Assembly (NCBI RefSeq): GCF_000971975.1
Contig: NZ_LAQO01000017.1
Coordinates: 124,001-188,000 of the forward strand
Length of the DNA stretch: 64,000 nt
From: Paenibacillus algorifonticola
GTDB lineage: Bacteria > Bacillota > Bacilli > Paenibacillales > Paenibacillaceae
Direction: 5' to 3'
Shown one piece after another: positions 44,620-53,655 of the stretch (within the stretch, counting starts at the first letter, position 1; each line of letters opens with the position of its first letter). The notes beneath the pieces are model-generated. The model was not told the DNA's origin, searched no databases, and saw only the letters and a list, made by a program, of their open reading frames with translations. The translations under genes and the position numbers were made by a program.

Positions 44620-45465
44620 TTAGAAATTGAAGTTGTCCGGATCTGGACCGACGCGCACATTTTGATTCAAGCCGTCGATTTGTGCCATTTCTTCTTCGGA
44701 TAGCTCGAAGTCGAAGATGGCGGCATTTTCAATAATCCGATTTTCTTTAATCGATTTAGGGATGGTGATGATGCCACTTTGCAAATCCCATCGCAAAATC
44801 ACTTGAGCCGTCGATTTGCTATGCTTGTCGGCAATTGCTTTTAACACAGGCTCATCCAGCAATTGTCCCTGCATAAGAGGCGACCAAGCTTCAATAACAA
44901 TACCGTGCCCGCTAGCGAAGCTTCTGAGCTCTTGCTGCGTCAGGCGAGGGTGCAGCTCAATCTGATTGACCATGGGTTTGATCTCTGCATCCTTCAGCAC
45001 ATCCTGCAGATGATGAATCTGGAAGTTGCTGACGCCGATTGCTTTCACGCGGCCTTCTTTATACAACGTTTCCAGCGCGCGCCAAGCTTCTTTATATTTG
45101 CCAGCCTTAGGCCAGTGGATTAAATACAGGTCCAGATACTCCAGGCCCAGCTTTGCAAGGCTAGTCTCGTATGCGGCAATTGTCGATTCGTAACCGAGAT
45201 CGGCATTCCATACTTTGGAGGTAACGAACAGCTCTTCACGGGCAACCCCGTACTGTTCAAGCGCTTCTTTGATTGCTTGGCCTACGCCTTCCTCGTTTTG
45301 ATACACGGCAGCGGTATCGATGCTGCGGTAGCCATTTTTGATCGCTGCTTTAACGGAACTGACGACTTCCTCGCCTTCTTCTACTTTAAATACGCCAAGT
45401 CCGAACCAAGGCATTTTGACGCCGTTGTGAAGCGTGACGGTATCCTGCAAATGTTGTGCTGTCAT
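44620..45465 (-). CDS. Aldo/keto reductase (glyoxal reductase YvgN/YtbE type)
   Basis: 281 residues. The catalytic tetrad is visible: Asp in YRSIDTAAVY with the following Tyr, Lys in FVTSKVW and His in YLIHWPK. GVSNFQ and IPKSIKENRI are the NADPH-binding signatures. Short C-terminus and sequence place it with the bacterial AKR5-type enzymes that reduce glyoxals and 2,5-diketo acids. AGGAGGAG lies upstream of the ATG. A perfect palindrome at 45587-45600 in the promoter region may be an operator. Confidence 0.94.
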   Translation of the reverse strand: MTAQHLQDTVTLHNGVKMPWFGLGVFKVEEGEEVVSSVKAAIKNGYRSIDTAAVYQNEEGVGQAIKEALEQYGVAREELFVTSKVWNADLGYESTIAAYETSLAKLGLEYLDLYLIHWPKAGKYKEAWRALETLYKEGRVKAIGVSNFQIHHLQDVLKDAEIKPMVNQIELHPRLTQQELRSFASGHGIVIEAWSPLMQGQLLDEPVLKAIADKHSKSTAQVILRWDLQSGIITIPKSIKENRIIENAAIFDFELSEEEMAQIDGLNQNVRVGPDPDNFNF

Positions 45466-45580
45466 GAATAAACTCTCCTCCTGAAAAATAAAAGGTATAC
45501 TTGAGCCGCAAATTCATTTGCAGCATTTAACTCGTTGCTGGCTGACAACTGTAATTATGCACCCTTCCATCTGGAAAGAA

Positions 45581-45602
45581 TAGTACGTACTTTAAAGTAC
45601 CC
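45581..45602. promoter_or_regulatory. Palindromic operator candidate upstream of aldo/keto reductase gene
   Basis: Contains the perfect 14-bp palindrome GTACTTTAAAGTAC (45587-45600), preceded by TAGTAC. A looser arrangement of the same TAGTAC...AGTACC words occurs at 53710-53732. No regulator is assigned. Confidence 0.35.
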
Positions 45603-45742
45603 ATGATACCAAAAAGTAATCTTTAGATGTGGCCGCCACTCAGCCATTTTCTCCACGCCCCTTGTGTTCGGGTAGTATTTTTGGGACAATAATGAAAAGA
45701 AGAACGGATCGGTCGTTCAATGTAGTGGAAAGAGGAACAATC

Positions 45743-46834
45743 ATGATGAAACCATCCATTTATGGATTAACCTTTGAGCAGCTAACCGCCTGGCTGCTGG
45801 AGTTTGGACATAAGAAATTCCGCACGACGCAGGTGTGGGAGTATTTGTACCGGAAACGGGTCACGTCATTCGAGGAAATGACGGATGTAAATCCGGAATG
45901 CTTGAAGGTGCTTGAAGAGCATTTTGCCATCCAGACGCTGGCTGAGCATACGCTTCAGGAATCGGCGGACGGTACGCGCAAGTTCCTGTTCAAGCTGAGC
46001 GACGGCAATCTGATCGAGACCGTGCTGATGCGGCATAAGTTTGGCTTATCCGTCTGTGTGACGACACAGGTGGGCTGCAACATTGGCTGCAGCTTCTGTG
46101 CGAGCGGACTTCTGGCGAAGAGCCGTGACCTGACGAGCGGTGAAATTGTCGAGCAGGTGATGAAGGCGCAGCTGTATCTGGATCAGGAGCAGCAGGGCGA
46201 GCGCGTCAGCCATCTCGTCGTTATGGGCATCGGCGAGCCGTTCGACAACTATACGAATCTGGTCGATTTTCTGCAAGTCATCAAGGATCATAAGGGGCTG
46301 GCGATTGGCCCGCGGCATATTACCGTTTCGACGAGTGGCTTGACCAAAAAAATTATGGATTTCGCCGACAACGATCTCGGCGTCAATCTGGCGATTTCGC
46401 TGCATGCTCCGAATAATGAGCTGCGTACGCATATTATGAAGATCAACCGCGCATTGCCGATCGAGAAGCTGATGGAAGCGATCGATTATTATTTGGCGAA
46501 GACGAAGCGGAGAATTACGCTCGAATATATTTTGCTTAAGGATATGAATGATCAGGTGGAGCATGCGCTTGAGCTGGTAGAGCTTATTGCAGGCAGAGGG
46601 GCGCTCGTGAATGTGAACCTCATTCCTTATAATCCGGTCGACGAGCATAGCCAGTATCAGCGCAGCGAGCCGGAGTCGATTCGGGCGTTCTATGATACGG
46701 TTAAGAAAAATGGGCTCAGCTGCAGCGTTCGTCTGGAGCATGGCACGGATATTGATGCTGCCTGTGGACAGCTTCGGAGCAAGCAGATCAAGGCATCAGA
46801 GGATCCAGTGCCGCAGGAAAGCGCGGCGAGATAG
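45743..46834 (+). CDS. rlmN: Dual-specificity 23S rRNA/tRNA adenine-C2 methyltransferase RlmN
   Basis: 363 residues from ATG 45743, just after AGAGGA; the frame extends upstream to 45629 without a ribosome site. The radical-SAM cluster ligands are Cys112, Cys116 and Cys119 (CNIGCSFC); GIGEPFDN and [10 protein letters not shown] are further family motifs, and Cys341 in DIDAACGQL is the methyl-carrying cysteine. It methylates A2503 of 23S rRNA and A37 of some tRNAs. The Cys341 context (AACG) fits RlmN and argues against Cfr, though the two are close. Confidence 0.96.
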   Translation: MMKPSIYGLTFEQLTAWLLEFGHKKFRTTQVWEYLYRKRVTSFEEMTDVNPECLKVLEEHFAIQTLAEHTLQESADGTRKFLFKLSDGNLIETVLMRHKFGLSVCVTTQVGCNIGCSFCASGLLAKSRDLTSGEIVEQVMKAQLYLDQEQQGERVSHLVVMGIGEPFDNYTNLVDFLQVIKDHKGLAIGPRHITVSTSGLTKKIMDFADNDLGVNLAISLHAPNNELRTHIMKINRALPIEKLMEAIDYYLAKTKRRITLEYILLKDMNDQVEHALELVELIAGRGALVNVNLIPYNPVDEHSQYQRSEPESIRAFYDTVKKNGLSCSVRLEHGTDIDAACGQLRSKQIKASEDPVPQESAAR

Positions 46835-46913
46835 CACATAGCAGGCTGACAGCAGCAAGGCATACGGGCATTTCCGACTGCTTTTTTACAGGCGGCAGGG
46901 AATGCTTTTTCTA

Positions 46914-47014
46914 AAATATAAGCATTTATAAGTTTCACACTTATTCTAGGCTTATATTTCACCCTCGAAACGGCAGCTTTGCCGCCAGAGGACGGCGACA
47001 GCCGTTTACGCTTG
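46914..47014 (+). repeat. 101-bp two-hairpin dispersed repeat, copy B
   Basis: Lies in the 366-base gene-free interval between rlmN and greA. Left hairpin AAATATAAG...CTTATATTT encloses TTATAAGT/ACTTAT; right hairpin is GAAACGGC...GCCGTTT with inner GCCGCC/GGACGGC. Its right end TTTACG (47005) is 17 bases from TATAAC (47028), a candidate promoter. Very close to copy C (57215), less to copy A (30564). Confidence 0.9.
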
Positions 47015-47066
47015 AAATATAGGAAAGTATAACATAACGCTATCCTTTCTCTAAATTTCTCGGACT

Positions 47067-47112
47067 GAAACGCGCCGCGCCACCAAAGGATGGCGACAGC
47101 CGTTTCACCTTG
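47067..47112 (+). repeat. Variant of the repeat's GC-rich hairpin, unit B2
   Basis: Begins GAAACG and ends CGTTTCACCTTG, with inner CCACC and GGATGGC arms. It repeats the right half of copy B 53 bases downstream with many base changes but preserved pairing. The rest of the interval up to greA holds no gene. Confidence 0.7.
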
Positions 47113-47201
47113 TGAAGTGGCGTTTGACATAAGGCAGTCTTCGCAACTTGACGCAAATTAGGTTAGAATGAACAATAGAATGCTGGACAGGAGCTGTTAA
47201 G

Positions 47202-47684
47202 ATGTCGAAAGATAGAGAAGAAATTATATTAACGCAAGAGGGGCTTGCCCAGTTGGAAGCGGAGCTTGACGATCTCAAATATGTGAAGCGCAAGGAGCTC
47301 GCAGCCCGGATCAAGCTGGCAATCAGCTACGGCGATTTGAAGGAAAACAGCGAGTACCATTCAGCTAAAAATGACCAGTCTTTCATGGAAACCCGAATTA
47401 TTATTTTGGAAAAAATGCTCAAGAAGGCACGCGTCATTGACGTGGAAGCGCTGGATACGAGTCGAGTCAACATTGGCTTCACCGTTATTTTGAATGATGT
47501 TGAGTTCGCGGAGAAGCTGGAATACAAAATCGTCGGTACAGAAGAAGCTGATGTAGCAAGCAATAAAATTTCCTACGAAAGCCCGCTCGGCAAAGAGCTG
47601 ATGGGCAAGGAAGTAGGCAGCATTATCAGTGTAAATGCACCAATGGGCATCATTAAATACGAGCTGCTCGAAATTAAGGCGTAG
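47202..47684 (+). CDS. greA: Transcription elongation factor GreA family protein
   Basis: 160 residues. N-terminal coiled-coil LTQEGLAQLEAELDDL...ISYGDLKENSEYHSAKNDQSF holds the acidic tip that enters the RNA polymerase channel and stimulates cleavage of backtracked RNA. C-terminal FKBP-like domain with YKIVGTEEADVASNKISYESPLGKELMGK is the family hallmark. AGGAG precedes the ATG. A Paenibacillus chromosome may carry more than one GreA, so this could be a paralog. Confidence 0.93.
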   Translation: MSKDREEIILTQEGLAQLEAELDDLKYVKRKELAARIKLAISYGDLKENSEYHSAKNDQSFMETRIIILEKMLKKARVIDVEALDTSRVNIGFTVILNDVEFAEKLEYKIVGTEEADVASNKISYESPLGKELMGKEVGSIISVNAPMGIIKYELLEIKA

Positions 47685-47725
47685 CGCAAGAGCTTATTCG
47701 TGATCAAACAGAGGAGACATGGACA

Positions 47726-48001
47726 ATGGCTAGAAAAAAAATCGTTCATACGACAGTAGAAGAAAAGCTGAATCATAAGCTAACGGTGCTGCTCAAGGAA
47801 TGGGCGGGACAAAGCGGCTTTTTTGGCTACAAGGATATGGATTTTGAGCAGGTGCTTGCTCTGGTGAATACAGCGGGCTGGAAGACGGAGCTGGATGACT
47901 CCGATCCATCAGTTCGTTCCGTACGCATGGTCAAAGAGGATACGGTCAGAAAAGCGAAGTTTATTCTCGACGACAAGGGTCGCGTTATAAAAATCGACTA
48001 A
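47726..48001 (+). CDS. Small conserved-type protein, unknown function
   Basis: 91 residues, basic N-terminus (MARKKIVHTTVEEKLNHKL) and a short alpha/beta body (FFGYKDMDFEQVLALVNTAGW, then VRSVRMVKED). GAGGAG precedes the ATG. No domain recognised; no signal peptide or membrane span. It lies 41 bases after greA and ahead of a strong terminator, so it is probably cotranscribed with greA. Confidence 0.75.
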   Translation: MARKKIVHTTVEEKLNHKLTVLLKEWAGQSGFFGYKDMDFEQVLALVNTAGWKTELDDSDPSVRSVRMVKEDTVRKAKFILDDKGRVIKID

Positions 48002-48060
48002 GGCGATCAAGCTGGAATTGACTGCATAACCTTCAATTACAACATACAGAGTTGCCGTGG

Positions 48061-48125
48061 AAAAAGCCCGGCGCGCAGGAAGCCTTCCCTTTTGGGGAAA
48101 GCAGCCTGTGCGCCGGGCTTTTTCT
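48061..48125 (+). terminator. Strong terminator after greA and small gene
   Basis: AAAAAGCCCGGCGC...CAGG / CCTG.GCGCCGGGCTTTTT stem with a structured loop; usable on both strands. Confidence 0.88.
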
Positions 48126-48236
48126 CATATATTTTCGATAAAATCGGCAATGCTAATGTAGCGAAGTTTACAAAGCATTTACCGTACTCTAATACAGCTA
48201 TAAACTTTCGAACGTATACTAAGGACAAATAATGAA

Positions 48237-49787
48237 ATGAGGCGTTCTATGACAGCCGATCCGATTGCTCAATTTGAGAAGAAGATGATCATCCGCAATA
48301 TAGAAACGGCAGATATCGACCAGATTATTGCACTGCAGCTCATTTGCTTCCCTAATATGGCCCCGTGGAAAAAAGTCCAGCTCGAGAGCCATCTCCGCAT
48401 TTTTCCAGAAGGGCAAATTTGCGTGGAGCTGGATGGCGAAATTATTGGCTCCTGCTCCAGTCTGATCGTTAACTTCGACGACTATTTGGAGCAGCATACG
48501 TATTCGGAAATTACGGATAAAGGCTTTATCCGCAACCATAACCCGCGCGGCGAGAGCCTATACGGGATGGAGGTTATGGTGCATCCCGAATACCGAAGGA
48601 TGAAAATCGGCAGACGGCTGTATGAAGCGCGCAAGCGGCTGGCCGAGCAGCTTAATTTAAAAAGCATTATTGTCGGGGGGCGCATTCCCGGCTATCACAA
48701 ATACAGCGACAAGCTGACGCCGCGGGAGTATGCGGAGGAAGTGCTGCAGCAGAACATTTATGATTCGGTGCTGACGTTCCAAATGATGAATGGCTTTACG
48801 CTTAAGCGGATTTTGACGAACTATTTGCCCGATGATGACGATTCCATGAGCTATGCCTCCTTGCTGGAATGGAACAATATCGATTACAAGCCGAGCAGCA
48901 GCAAAATCCATTACAAGCTCTCGTTTCCAGTGCGCATTTGCGTCGTGCAATATATGATGAAAAAAATCGATTCCTTCGAGGAGTTTGCGACCCAATGCGA
49001 GCATTATGTCGATGTAGCGGCCGATTATAAATCAGATTTTGTCGTGTTTCCGGAAAATGTGACGATGCAGCTGCTCTCTTTCCTCGATGACCGGTCGCCC
49101 AGCCTTGCGGTGCGCAAGCTGACGACATTCACAGCTGAATACGTGGAGCTGTTCACCGAGCTTGCCGTTAAATACAATGTGAATATTATCGGCGGCTCGC
49201 ATTTTGTGGAGCGGAATAACCGCATTTACAATGTGGGGCATTTATTCCGCCGCGATGGGACGATCGAGCAGCAGTACAAGCTGCATATTTCGCCAAATGA
49301 GCGCAAATGGTGGGGCATCAACGGAGGCGACAGACTGGAGGTGTTCGATACCGACTGCGGCAAAATTTCCATTCAGCTGAGCAGCGACATTGAATATCCA
49401 GAGCTGTCGCGGGCCGTGGCGGAAGCGGGTGCGCAGTTGATTTTTATCCCTTTTTGTGCGGAGGATCGCCAGACTTATCTAAGGGTTAAATATTGCGCGC
49501 AGGCGCGGGCGATTGAAAATCAAGTGTTTACGGTCACCTCGGGAACGGTCGGCAATTTGACGCATGTGGACAATGTCGATATTCAATATGCGCAGTCCGG
49601 CGTCTATACGCCAGCAGATTTCTCGTTCCCGCGCGACGGCATTGCCGGAGAGTGCAGCGAAAATACAGAGACGGTCATCATGGTCGAAGTCGATATGGAA
49701 ATTTTGCAGCGCCACCGCAAGTCCAAGGATGTGCTGACGTTCCGCGACCGCAGGACGGACATTTATTCCTTGCAAATTCATTCGTAG
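48237..49787 (+). CDS. Fused GNAT acetyltransferase and carbon-nitrogen hydrolase (nitrilase) protein
   Basis: 516 residues. Residues ~15-205 are a GNAT domain (YGMEVMVHPEYRRMKIGRRLYEARKR holds the acetyl-CoA loop). Residues ~225-510 are a nitrilase-superfamily domain: VVFPENVT has the Glu, YKLHISPNERKWWG the Lys, but the nucleophile position in QLSSDIEYPEL is Ser382 where active members have Cys (TCYDIEFPEL in the next gene). Such fusions, e.g. Bacillus YhcX, are known; whether they share the Ser I cannot check. It may therefore be a pseudo-hydrolase, or use Ser. First gene of an operon with a second nitrilase and SpeD. Start 48237 or 48249. Confidence 0.88.
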   Translation: MRRSMTADPIAQFEKKMIIRNIETADIDQIIALQLICFPNMAPWKKVQLESHLRIFPEGQICVELDGEIIGSCSSLIVNFDDYLEQHTYSEITDKGFIRNHNPRGESLYGMEVMVHPEYRRMKIGRRLYEARKRLAEQLNLKSIIVGGRIPGYHKYSDKLTPREYAEEVLQQNIYDSVLTFQMMNGFTLKRILTNYLPDDDDSMSYASLLEWNNIDYKPSSSKIHYKLSFPVRICVVQYMMKKIDSFEEFATQCEHYVDVAADYKSDFVVFPENVTMQLLSFLDDRSPSLAVRKLTTFTAEYVELFTELAVKYNVNIIGGSHFVERNNRIYNVGHLFRRDGTIEQQYKLHISPNERKWWGINGGDRLEVFDTDCGKISIQLSSDIEYPELSRAVAEAGAQLIFIPFCAEDRQTYLRVKYCAQARAIENQVFTVTSGTVGNLTHVDNVDIQYAQSGVYTPADFSFPRDGIAGECSENTETVIMVEVDMEILQRHRKSKDVLTFRDRRTDIYSLQIHS

Positions 49788-49801
49788 CATAGGAGGCGCT
49801 T

Positions 49802-50686
49802 ATGAGGCCATTTATGGTTGCAGCTGTGCAATATAGCTTGACGGGCATCACGACCGAAGCGGAATTTTGGCGAAAAATCACGGCTACCACTCAGGAGGCC
49901 GCGGGACGGGGCGCGGATCTTATCGTGTTTCCCGAATATATGACCGCACATTTGCTGGGCTTTACTGAGGAAATGGATCATGAAGCAGCCTGCCGTTACT
50001 TAGACAGCTACACCGACGATTATATGGCCTTGATGCAAAAAAATAGCCGCGAGCAGGGCCTGATGATATTGGGCGGCACCCATATTTGCAAGGAATACGG
50101 GAAGTTTTTCAACAAAGCATTCCTGTTCTTCCCAGACGGACGAATAGAGACGCAGAGCAAGCTGCATCTCACGCCTGAGGAGCAGACGCGCTGGCCGCTG
50201 GCGGCGGGGGACAGCCTCAATGTGGTGGAAACAAGCTGGGGCAAGCTTGCGATGCTGACCTGCTACGATATCGAGTTTCCCGAGCTGGCAAGGCTTGCTG
50301 CCGATCAAGGCGCGGAGCTGCTGTTATGTCCGTCCTACACGGACACCTCCTTCGGTTATTACCGGGTGCGCCTCTGTGCGCAGGCGCGGGCGATCGAGAA
50401 CCAGCTGTTCGTTGCGCTTAGCGGCATCGTTGGGGAGCTGAGCGAGGATCGTCCGCAGGTTGACCGCGGTTATTGCCAAGCAGGGCTGTTTACGCCCTGC
50501 GATGTTCCTTTTGCCGAGGATGGCATATTGGAGACAGGTGAGCTGAATCAGGACATGTTTGTGATGGGCGAGCTGGATTTTTCCATGCTGCGCACGAATC
50601 GGGAGCAGGGGCTGGTCGCTCCTTTTTATGACCGCCGTCCTGCCCTTTATCAACAACAAGAAAATAGGCTGCTGAGGGAGTGCTGA
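49802..50686 (+). CDS. Carbon-nitrogen hydrolase (nitrilase superfamily) with intact triad
   Basis: 294 residues. Catalytic residues are all present: Glu in LIVFPEYMTAHLLGF, Lys in QSKLHLTPEEQTRW and Cys in AMLTCYDIEFPELARL. The family hydrolyses amides or nitriles; members near polyamine genes include N-carbamoylputrescine amidase, but the substrate here is open. It follows the GNAT-nitrilase gene by 14 bases (AGGAGG upstream) and its stop touches the speD start, so all three are coupled. The nitrilase half of the upstream protein looks like its paralog. Confidence 0.92.
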   Translation: MRPFMVAAVQYSLTGITTEAEFWRKITATTQEAAGRGADLIVFPEYMTAHLLGFTEEMDHEAACRYLDSYTDDYMALMQKNSREQGLMILGGTHICKEYGKFFNKAFLFFPDGRIETQSKLHLTPEEQTRWPLAAGDSLNVVETSWGKLAMLTCYDIEFPELARLAADQGAELLLCPSYTDTSFGYYRVRLCAQARAIENQLFVALSGIVGELSEDRPQVDRGYCQAGLFTPCDVPFAEDGILETGELNQDMFVMGELDFSMLRTNREQGLVAPFYDRRPALYQQQENRLLREC

Positions 50687-51147
50687 TGATGGAATATTCA
50701 ACGTATGGCCGCCATGTTGCAATGGATGCTTGGGGCATTGCATTCGAGCATTTGAACGCCGCTGATCTATTGAGTCAGCAGATGGTACAAGCAGCAGAAG
50801 CGAGCGGCGCGACGATTTTATCTGTGCAGGCCCAGCAGTTCGAGCCGCAGGGCGCGACGGTGCTCGTCATGCTGTCCGAGAGCCATATGTCGATCCATAC
50901 GTATCCCGAAAAGGGCTTCGCCGCCCTCGACTGCTACACCTGCGGCGATACCGTCGATCCTCATGTTGCGATTCAGGCGATGCTTGTTTTCCTTCAACCG
51001 CAGGAAACGGCTGAGGTGAAAATAACGAGGGGGATGGGCGAGCTGGTCATCAGCCGCTTCCCGCTTGCGAATCGCGAGGAGTGTGACTCGCCAATTCCAG
51101 CTTCGGTCCTTGGGAGAGAGCGGGGGGAAGGGACAGTGAAGCCGTAA
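50686..51147 (+). CDS. speD: S-adenosylmethionine decarboxylase proenzyme, class Ib
   Basis: 153 residues from ATG 50686 (TGATG overlap with the upstream stop), or ATG 50689; GAGGGAG lies just upstream. LSESHMSIHTYPE contains the self-cleavage site: Ser66 becomes the pyruvoyl cofactor; His71 and the Cys in LDCYTCGD are processing and catalytic residues, matching the short bacterial form. It makes decarboxylated SAM, the aminopropyl donor for spermidine. The N-terminal motif GRHVAMDAWG is typical. No spermidine synthase gene lies in this window; the neighbouring amidohydrolases point to a polyamine-linked operon, by inference. The C-terminal ~20 residues are longer than usual. Confidence 0.94.
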   Translation: MMEYSTYGRHVAMDAWGIAFEHLNAADLLSQQMVQAAEASGATILSVQAQQFEPQGATVLVMLSESHMSIHTYPEKGFAALDCYTCGDTVDPHVAIQAMLVFLQPQETAEVKITRGMGELVISRFPLANREECDSPIPASVLGRERGEGTVKP

Positions 51148-51559
51148 TCGTAGTTGTGGTCCTAGCCCTAGCCCTAGCCCTAGTGCGCTCCTCGTACCAG
51201 TCGGCTTCCGGTTTCAGCTGCCGCGAAATCGCCTAGGGCTCTTCCTGCAAGTGAAAACGTGAACTTATGTGAATGCCTATGCGTATGCGAATGATTTCGC
51301 CGAATTCCTACAGTAGGTGGACACCAGAGCCGTTATTTCGGATAAATTAACGGCTTTTGGACTTATGCGGACACCAGGGACCTTATTCTGTTGTTTTCCT
51401 GTTCTGTATATGCCGTTTTAGAGAAATAACGGATGTGTAGTCCGCTCATTTAGATTTAACCCCTCGTTTCCTCAAATAGCGGATTTCCTGTCCGTTAGAA
51501 TGAACAAGCGACCAGGTGCTCCGCTCTTTTGAGATTAACAAGAGCGCGCTCCTAATAAA
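51148..51559. other. Non-coding interval with CCTAGC tandem units and dispersed-repeat remnants
   Basis: About 410 bases without a gene. Near 51161-51183 there are almost four tandem CCTAGC units. From 51300 to 51530 the sequence is made of repeated words (CCGTTATTT, GCGGACACCAG, TAGCGGA, TCCGTTA). The core CGGATTTCCTGTCCG at 51480-51494 is the exact reverse complement of 14523-14537. Confidence 0.5.
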
Positions 51560-51594
51560 CAAATAGCGTCAAGCAGCAGGCTTGATGCTATTTG
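51560..51594 (-). terminator. Terminator of the DUF2157-like gene
   Basis: CAAATAGCGTCAAGC / GCTTGATGCTATTTG, 15-bp stem with one wobble, between speD and the convergent membrane protein gene; may serve both. Confidence 0.65.
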
Positions 51595-51648
51595 TGATGC
51601 GCATATGCGTATGATTCAACTGCTTGCTGGGATTGCTAGCCGATGTGG

Positions 51649-53655
51649 CTATGAGTAGCTCATGTAGCTACCACTAGACCGTACGGCGGAAATAGTGACG
51701 ACGGAAACCGCATCGTTGGCAGGAGCAGCAAGGGCTGACGCATGGTTATTACGGCTAGGTAACCGCTCATTGGCAGCTGTCTGGTAACCGATGAAGCCTA
51801 GCTGGAGCAGTACGACTGCGGCGATGAGCCAGACACTTTTTCCAACGAAAAAGTCGATTTTACCGCTTCCCTCATAGTGGTTTCCACCCTTCAACAGGCG
51901 GCGTGCGAACCAGTAGGAAAGGCCGAGTGCGATAATGCCGAGCAGCGCAAGCGTGACTGATTTGTTCAGCAGCGTCCACAGATAATCGTAATATTTGATC
52001 GCGAGAAAGAGGAGCCAGAAGAAGAAGCTGCCCGCTGTTTCCAGCATTTGTTCGCGCTTGATGAATAGGAACACCGCAGCTGTTAGCAGGATGAAGGCCA
52101 GCACATTAAACAGCGCCACCGAATAAGCAAATACCGGGTCCAGTGATGTCACCCATAAGAGGAAAATAAAGCTGAACAGCAGGCTGCCTTCCCTCAGATG
52201 TATGCGCCGCTCGCCATTCGTTCCGACGTATGAGCTGCCGTATGCCGCTGCATTAAGCACGGTCAATGAAATGATGATGCTGGAATAAGCATCGTGCATG
52301 TTTTGGAATAGCTGATAAAGCACAATAGCGGCGGCAATATTCATCAGCATATAGGTGATTAAATGCTGCATGCGGCCTTGCAGGCGAAGCCAGCTGATGA
52401 TGGCAATAGCCAAGAAAATGATGCTCAGCGGGGTTTTTTCGATCCAGGCGATGGATACGAGCCCCATGGCGAAGCCAACCGTAAACACCGTATAGCGAAC
52501 GACTGCATTTACGCGTGGCAGCAGAAGCATCGGTACGATGAACAGCAGCGATAAGGCATAAAGGGCATATTGCGTCTTAATCGGCCCATTTTCATCCGTT
52601 AGCAGCACGACAAGACCAATAACTGAAATGCTGCCGATAATGATGCCGACAATCGTAATGATTGTTGACACGATGCTGCCCAGCAGATGATGGTCAGTGG
52701 TCCGGCTTGCTGCGCCATTCACGGGCTGCGCTGCAGCTTCCACAGCAGACTCTTTATAATCTTCCGTATTTCTTTCAGCAGTAGAAGCTTTATTGCCAAG
52801 CTTGTTCATATAGCGGAAAAACAGCACGTTAGCCGTAAGCAGCACGATAACGAACACGATGCCGAGAACGAAACGAAAGACGGATTCGGTTTCCAGCGAG
52901 AAACGGATGAATTTTGCCACCGTATAAGCGGATGCAGCGAGTGCGGTAAGGGTCAGCATCGTTTTATCAAGACGAATGCGCATGAAATAATAGAAGCAGG
53001 CCGCAATGACGGCGATATCCAAAGCATTCATGAAGAGCGATAGGCCAGCATGGTCAAAGGCGCCAGCGAGATTAAGCAGCGAAATGTGTAGCATCACAAA
53101 GCTTGCCAGACGAACGATTTCAGAAGCAAGCCGCTTGGTCTGCGCCAGCAGGAACAAAGCTAGATTGAACGCCGCAAAAGTGGAGTCAGCTAGCAGTGTA
53201 TTCATCTCCACATTCGGCGTAAACAAACGATAATCGAATAAAAAATACAGCGTAAAATGCGCCAGTATATAAGTCAGCACATATAGCGGCTTGTATCGCG
53301 TAATCCACGCGAGCATCAGGCTTGGCAGCAATGAAATTAGACAAATGACGTAAGGGGGCTGCTGCAGGTTATAGATTTGGTCAGCAAGCGCTGCTGCTGC
53401 TCCAAAGGCGATGCAGCCTGCGACGAGGAATATGCCGCTCAAAAAACCGGTCAAGCCTAGCGGGAGCTTGCTCCGGGAGAAGCCGAAAGACAGCACATAG
53501 AAGAATAAAACGAATCCGGCGGAGGTCAGCATTTTGTGAGAGCTGCTGAGTCCGTCCCAATTCGCAGCGAATAAATAGAAGATAGCCGCAAGCAGCAATG
53601 CAATGCCCATCAAGAAGCCCATTCGTATCATATTTACACGCAGCATAGCGTTCAC
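51649..53655 (-). CDS. Large membrane protein, DUF2157/DUF4401-like
   Basis: 668 residues from a GTG start (ATG 53646 possible) with about twenty hydrophobic spans. The start, AAIFYLFAANWDGLSSSHKM, is the DUF2157 motif in which a membrane pair is followed by NW(D)xL. A cytoplasmic-looking loop near residues 290-325 (rich in Ala, Glu, Thr) splits the protein; the second half resembles a DUF4401-type module. The tail is Ser-rich. No enzymatic motif is seen and the family function is unknown. Monocistronic on the minus strand. Confidence 0.8.
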   Translation of the reverse strand: MNAMLRVNMIRMGFLMGIALLLAAIFYLFAANWDGLSSSHKMLTSAGFVLFFYVLSFGFSRSKLPLGLTGFLSGIFLVAGCIAFGAAAALADQIYNLQQPPYVICLISLLPSLMLAWITRYKPLYVLTYILAHFTLYFLFDYRLFTPNVEMNTLLADSTFAAFNLALFLLAQTKRLASEIVRLASFVMLHISLLNLAGAFDHAGLSLFMNALDIAVIAACFYYFMRIRLDKTMLTLTALAASAYTVAKFIRFSLETESVFRFVLGIVFVIVLLTANVLFFRYMNKLGNKASTAERNTEDYKESAVEAAAQPVNGAASRTTDHHLLGSIVSTIITIVGIIIGSISVIGLVVLLTDENGPIKTQYALYALSLLFIVPMLLLPRVNAVVRYTVFTVGFAMGLVSIAWIEKTPLSIIFLAIAIISWLRLQGRMQHLITYMLMNIAAAIVLYQLFQNMHDAYSSIIISLTVLNAAAYGSSYVGTNGERRIHLREGSLLFSFIFLLWVTSLDPVFAYSVALFNVLAFILLTAAVFLFIKREQMLETAGSFFFWLLFLAIKYYDYLWTLLNKSVTLALLGIIALGLSYWFARRLLKGGNHYEGSGKIDFFVGKSVWLIAAVVLLQLGFIGYQTAANERLPSRNNHASALAAPANDAVSVVTISAVRSSGSYMSYS

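Noticed and set aside
46914-47112. Cyclic di-GMP or other known riboswitch in the repeat region
   Set aside because: Conserved riboswitch core sequences are not present and the same element occurs before unrelated genes.
51161-51183. CRISPR or telomere-like array
   Set aside because: Units are six bases long, directly adjacent and few, with no spacers and no cas genes in the window.
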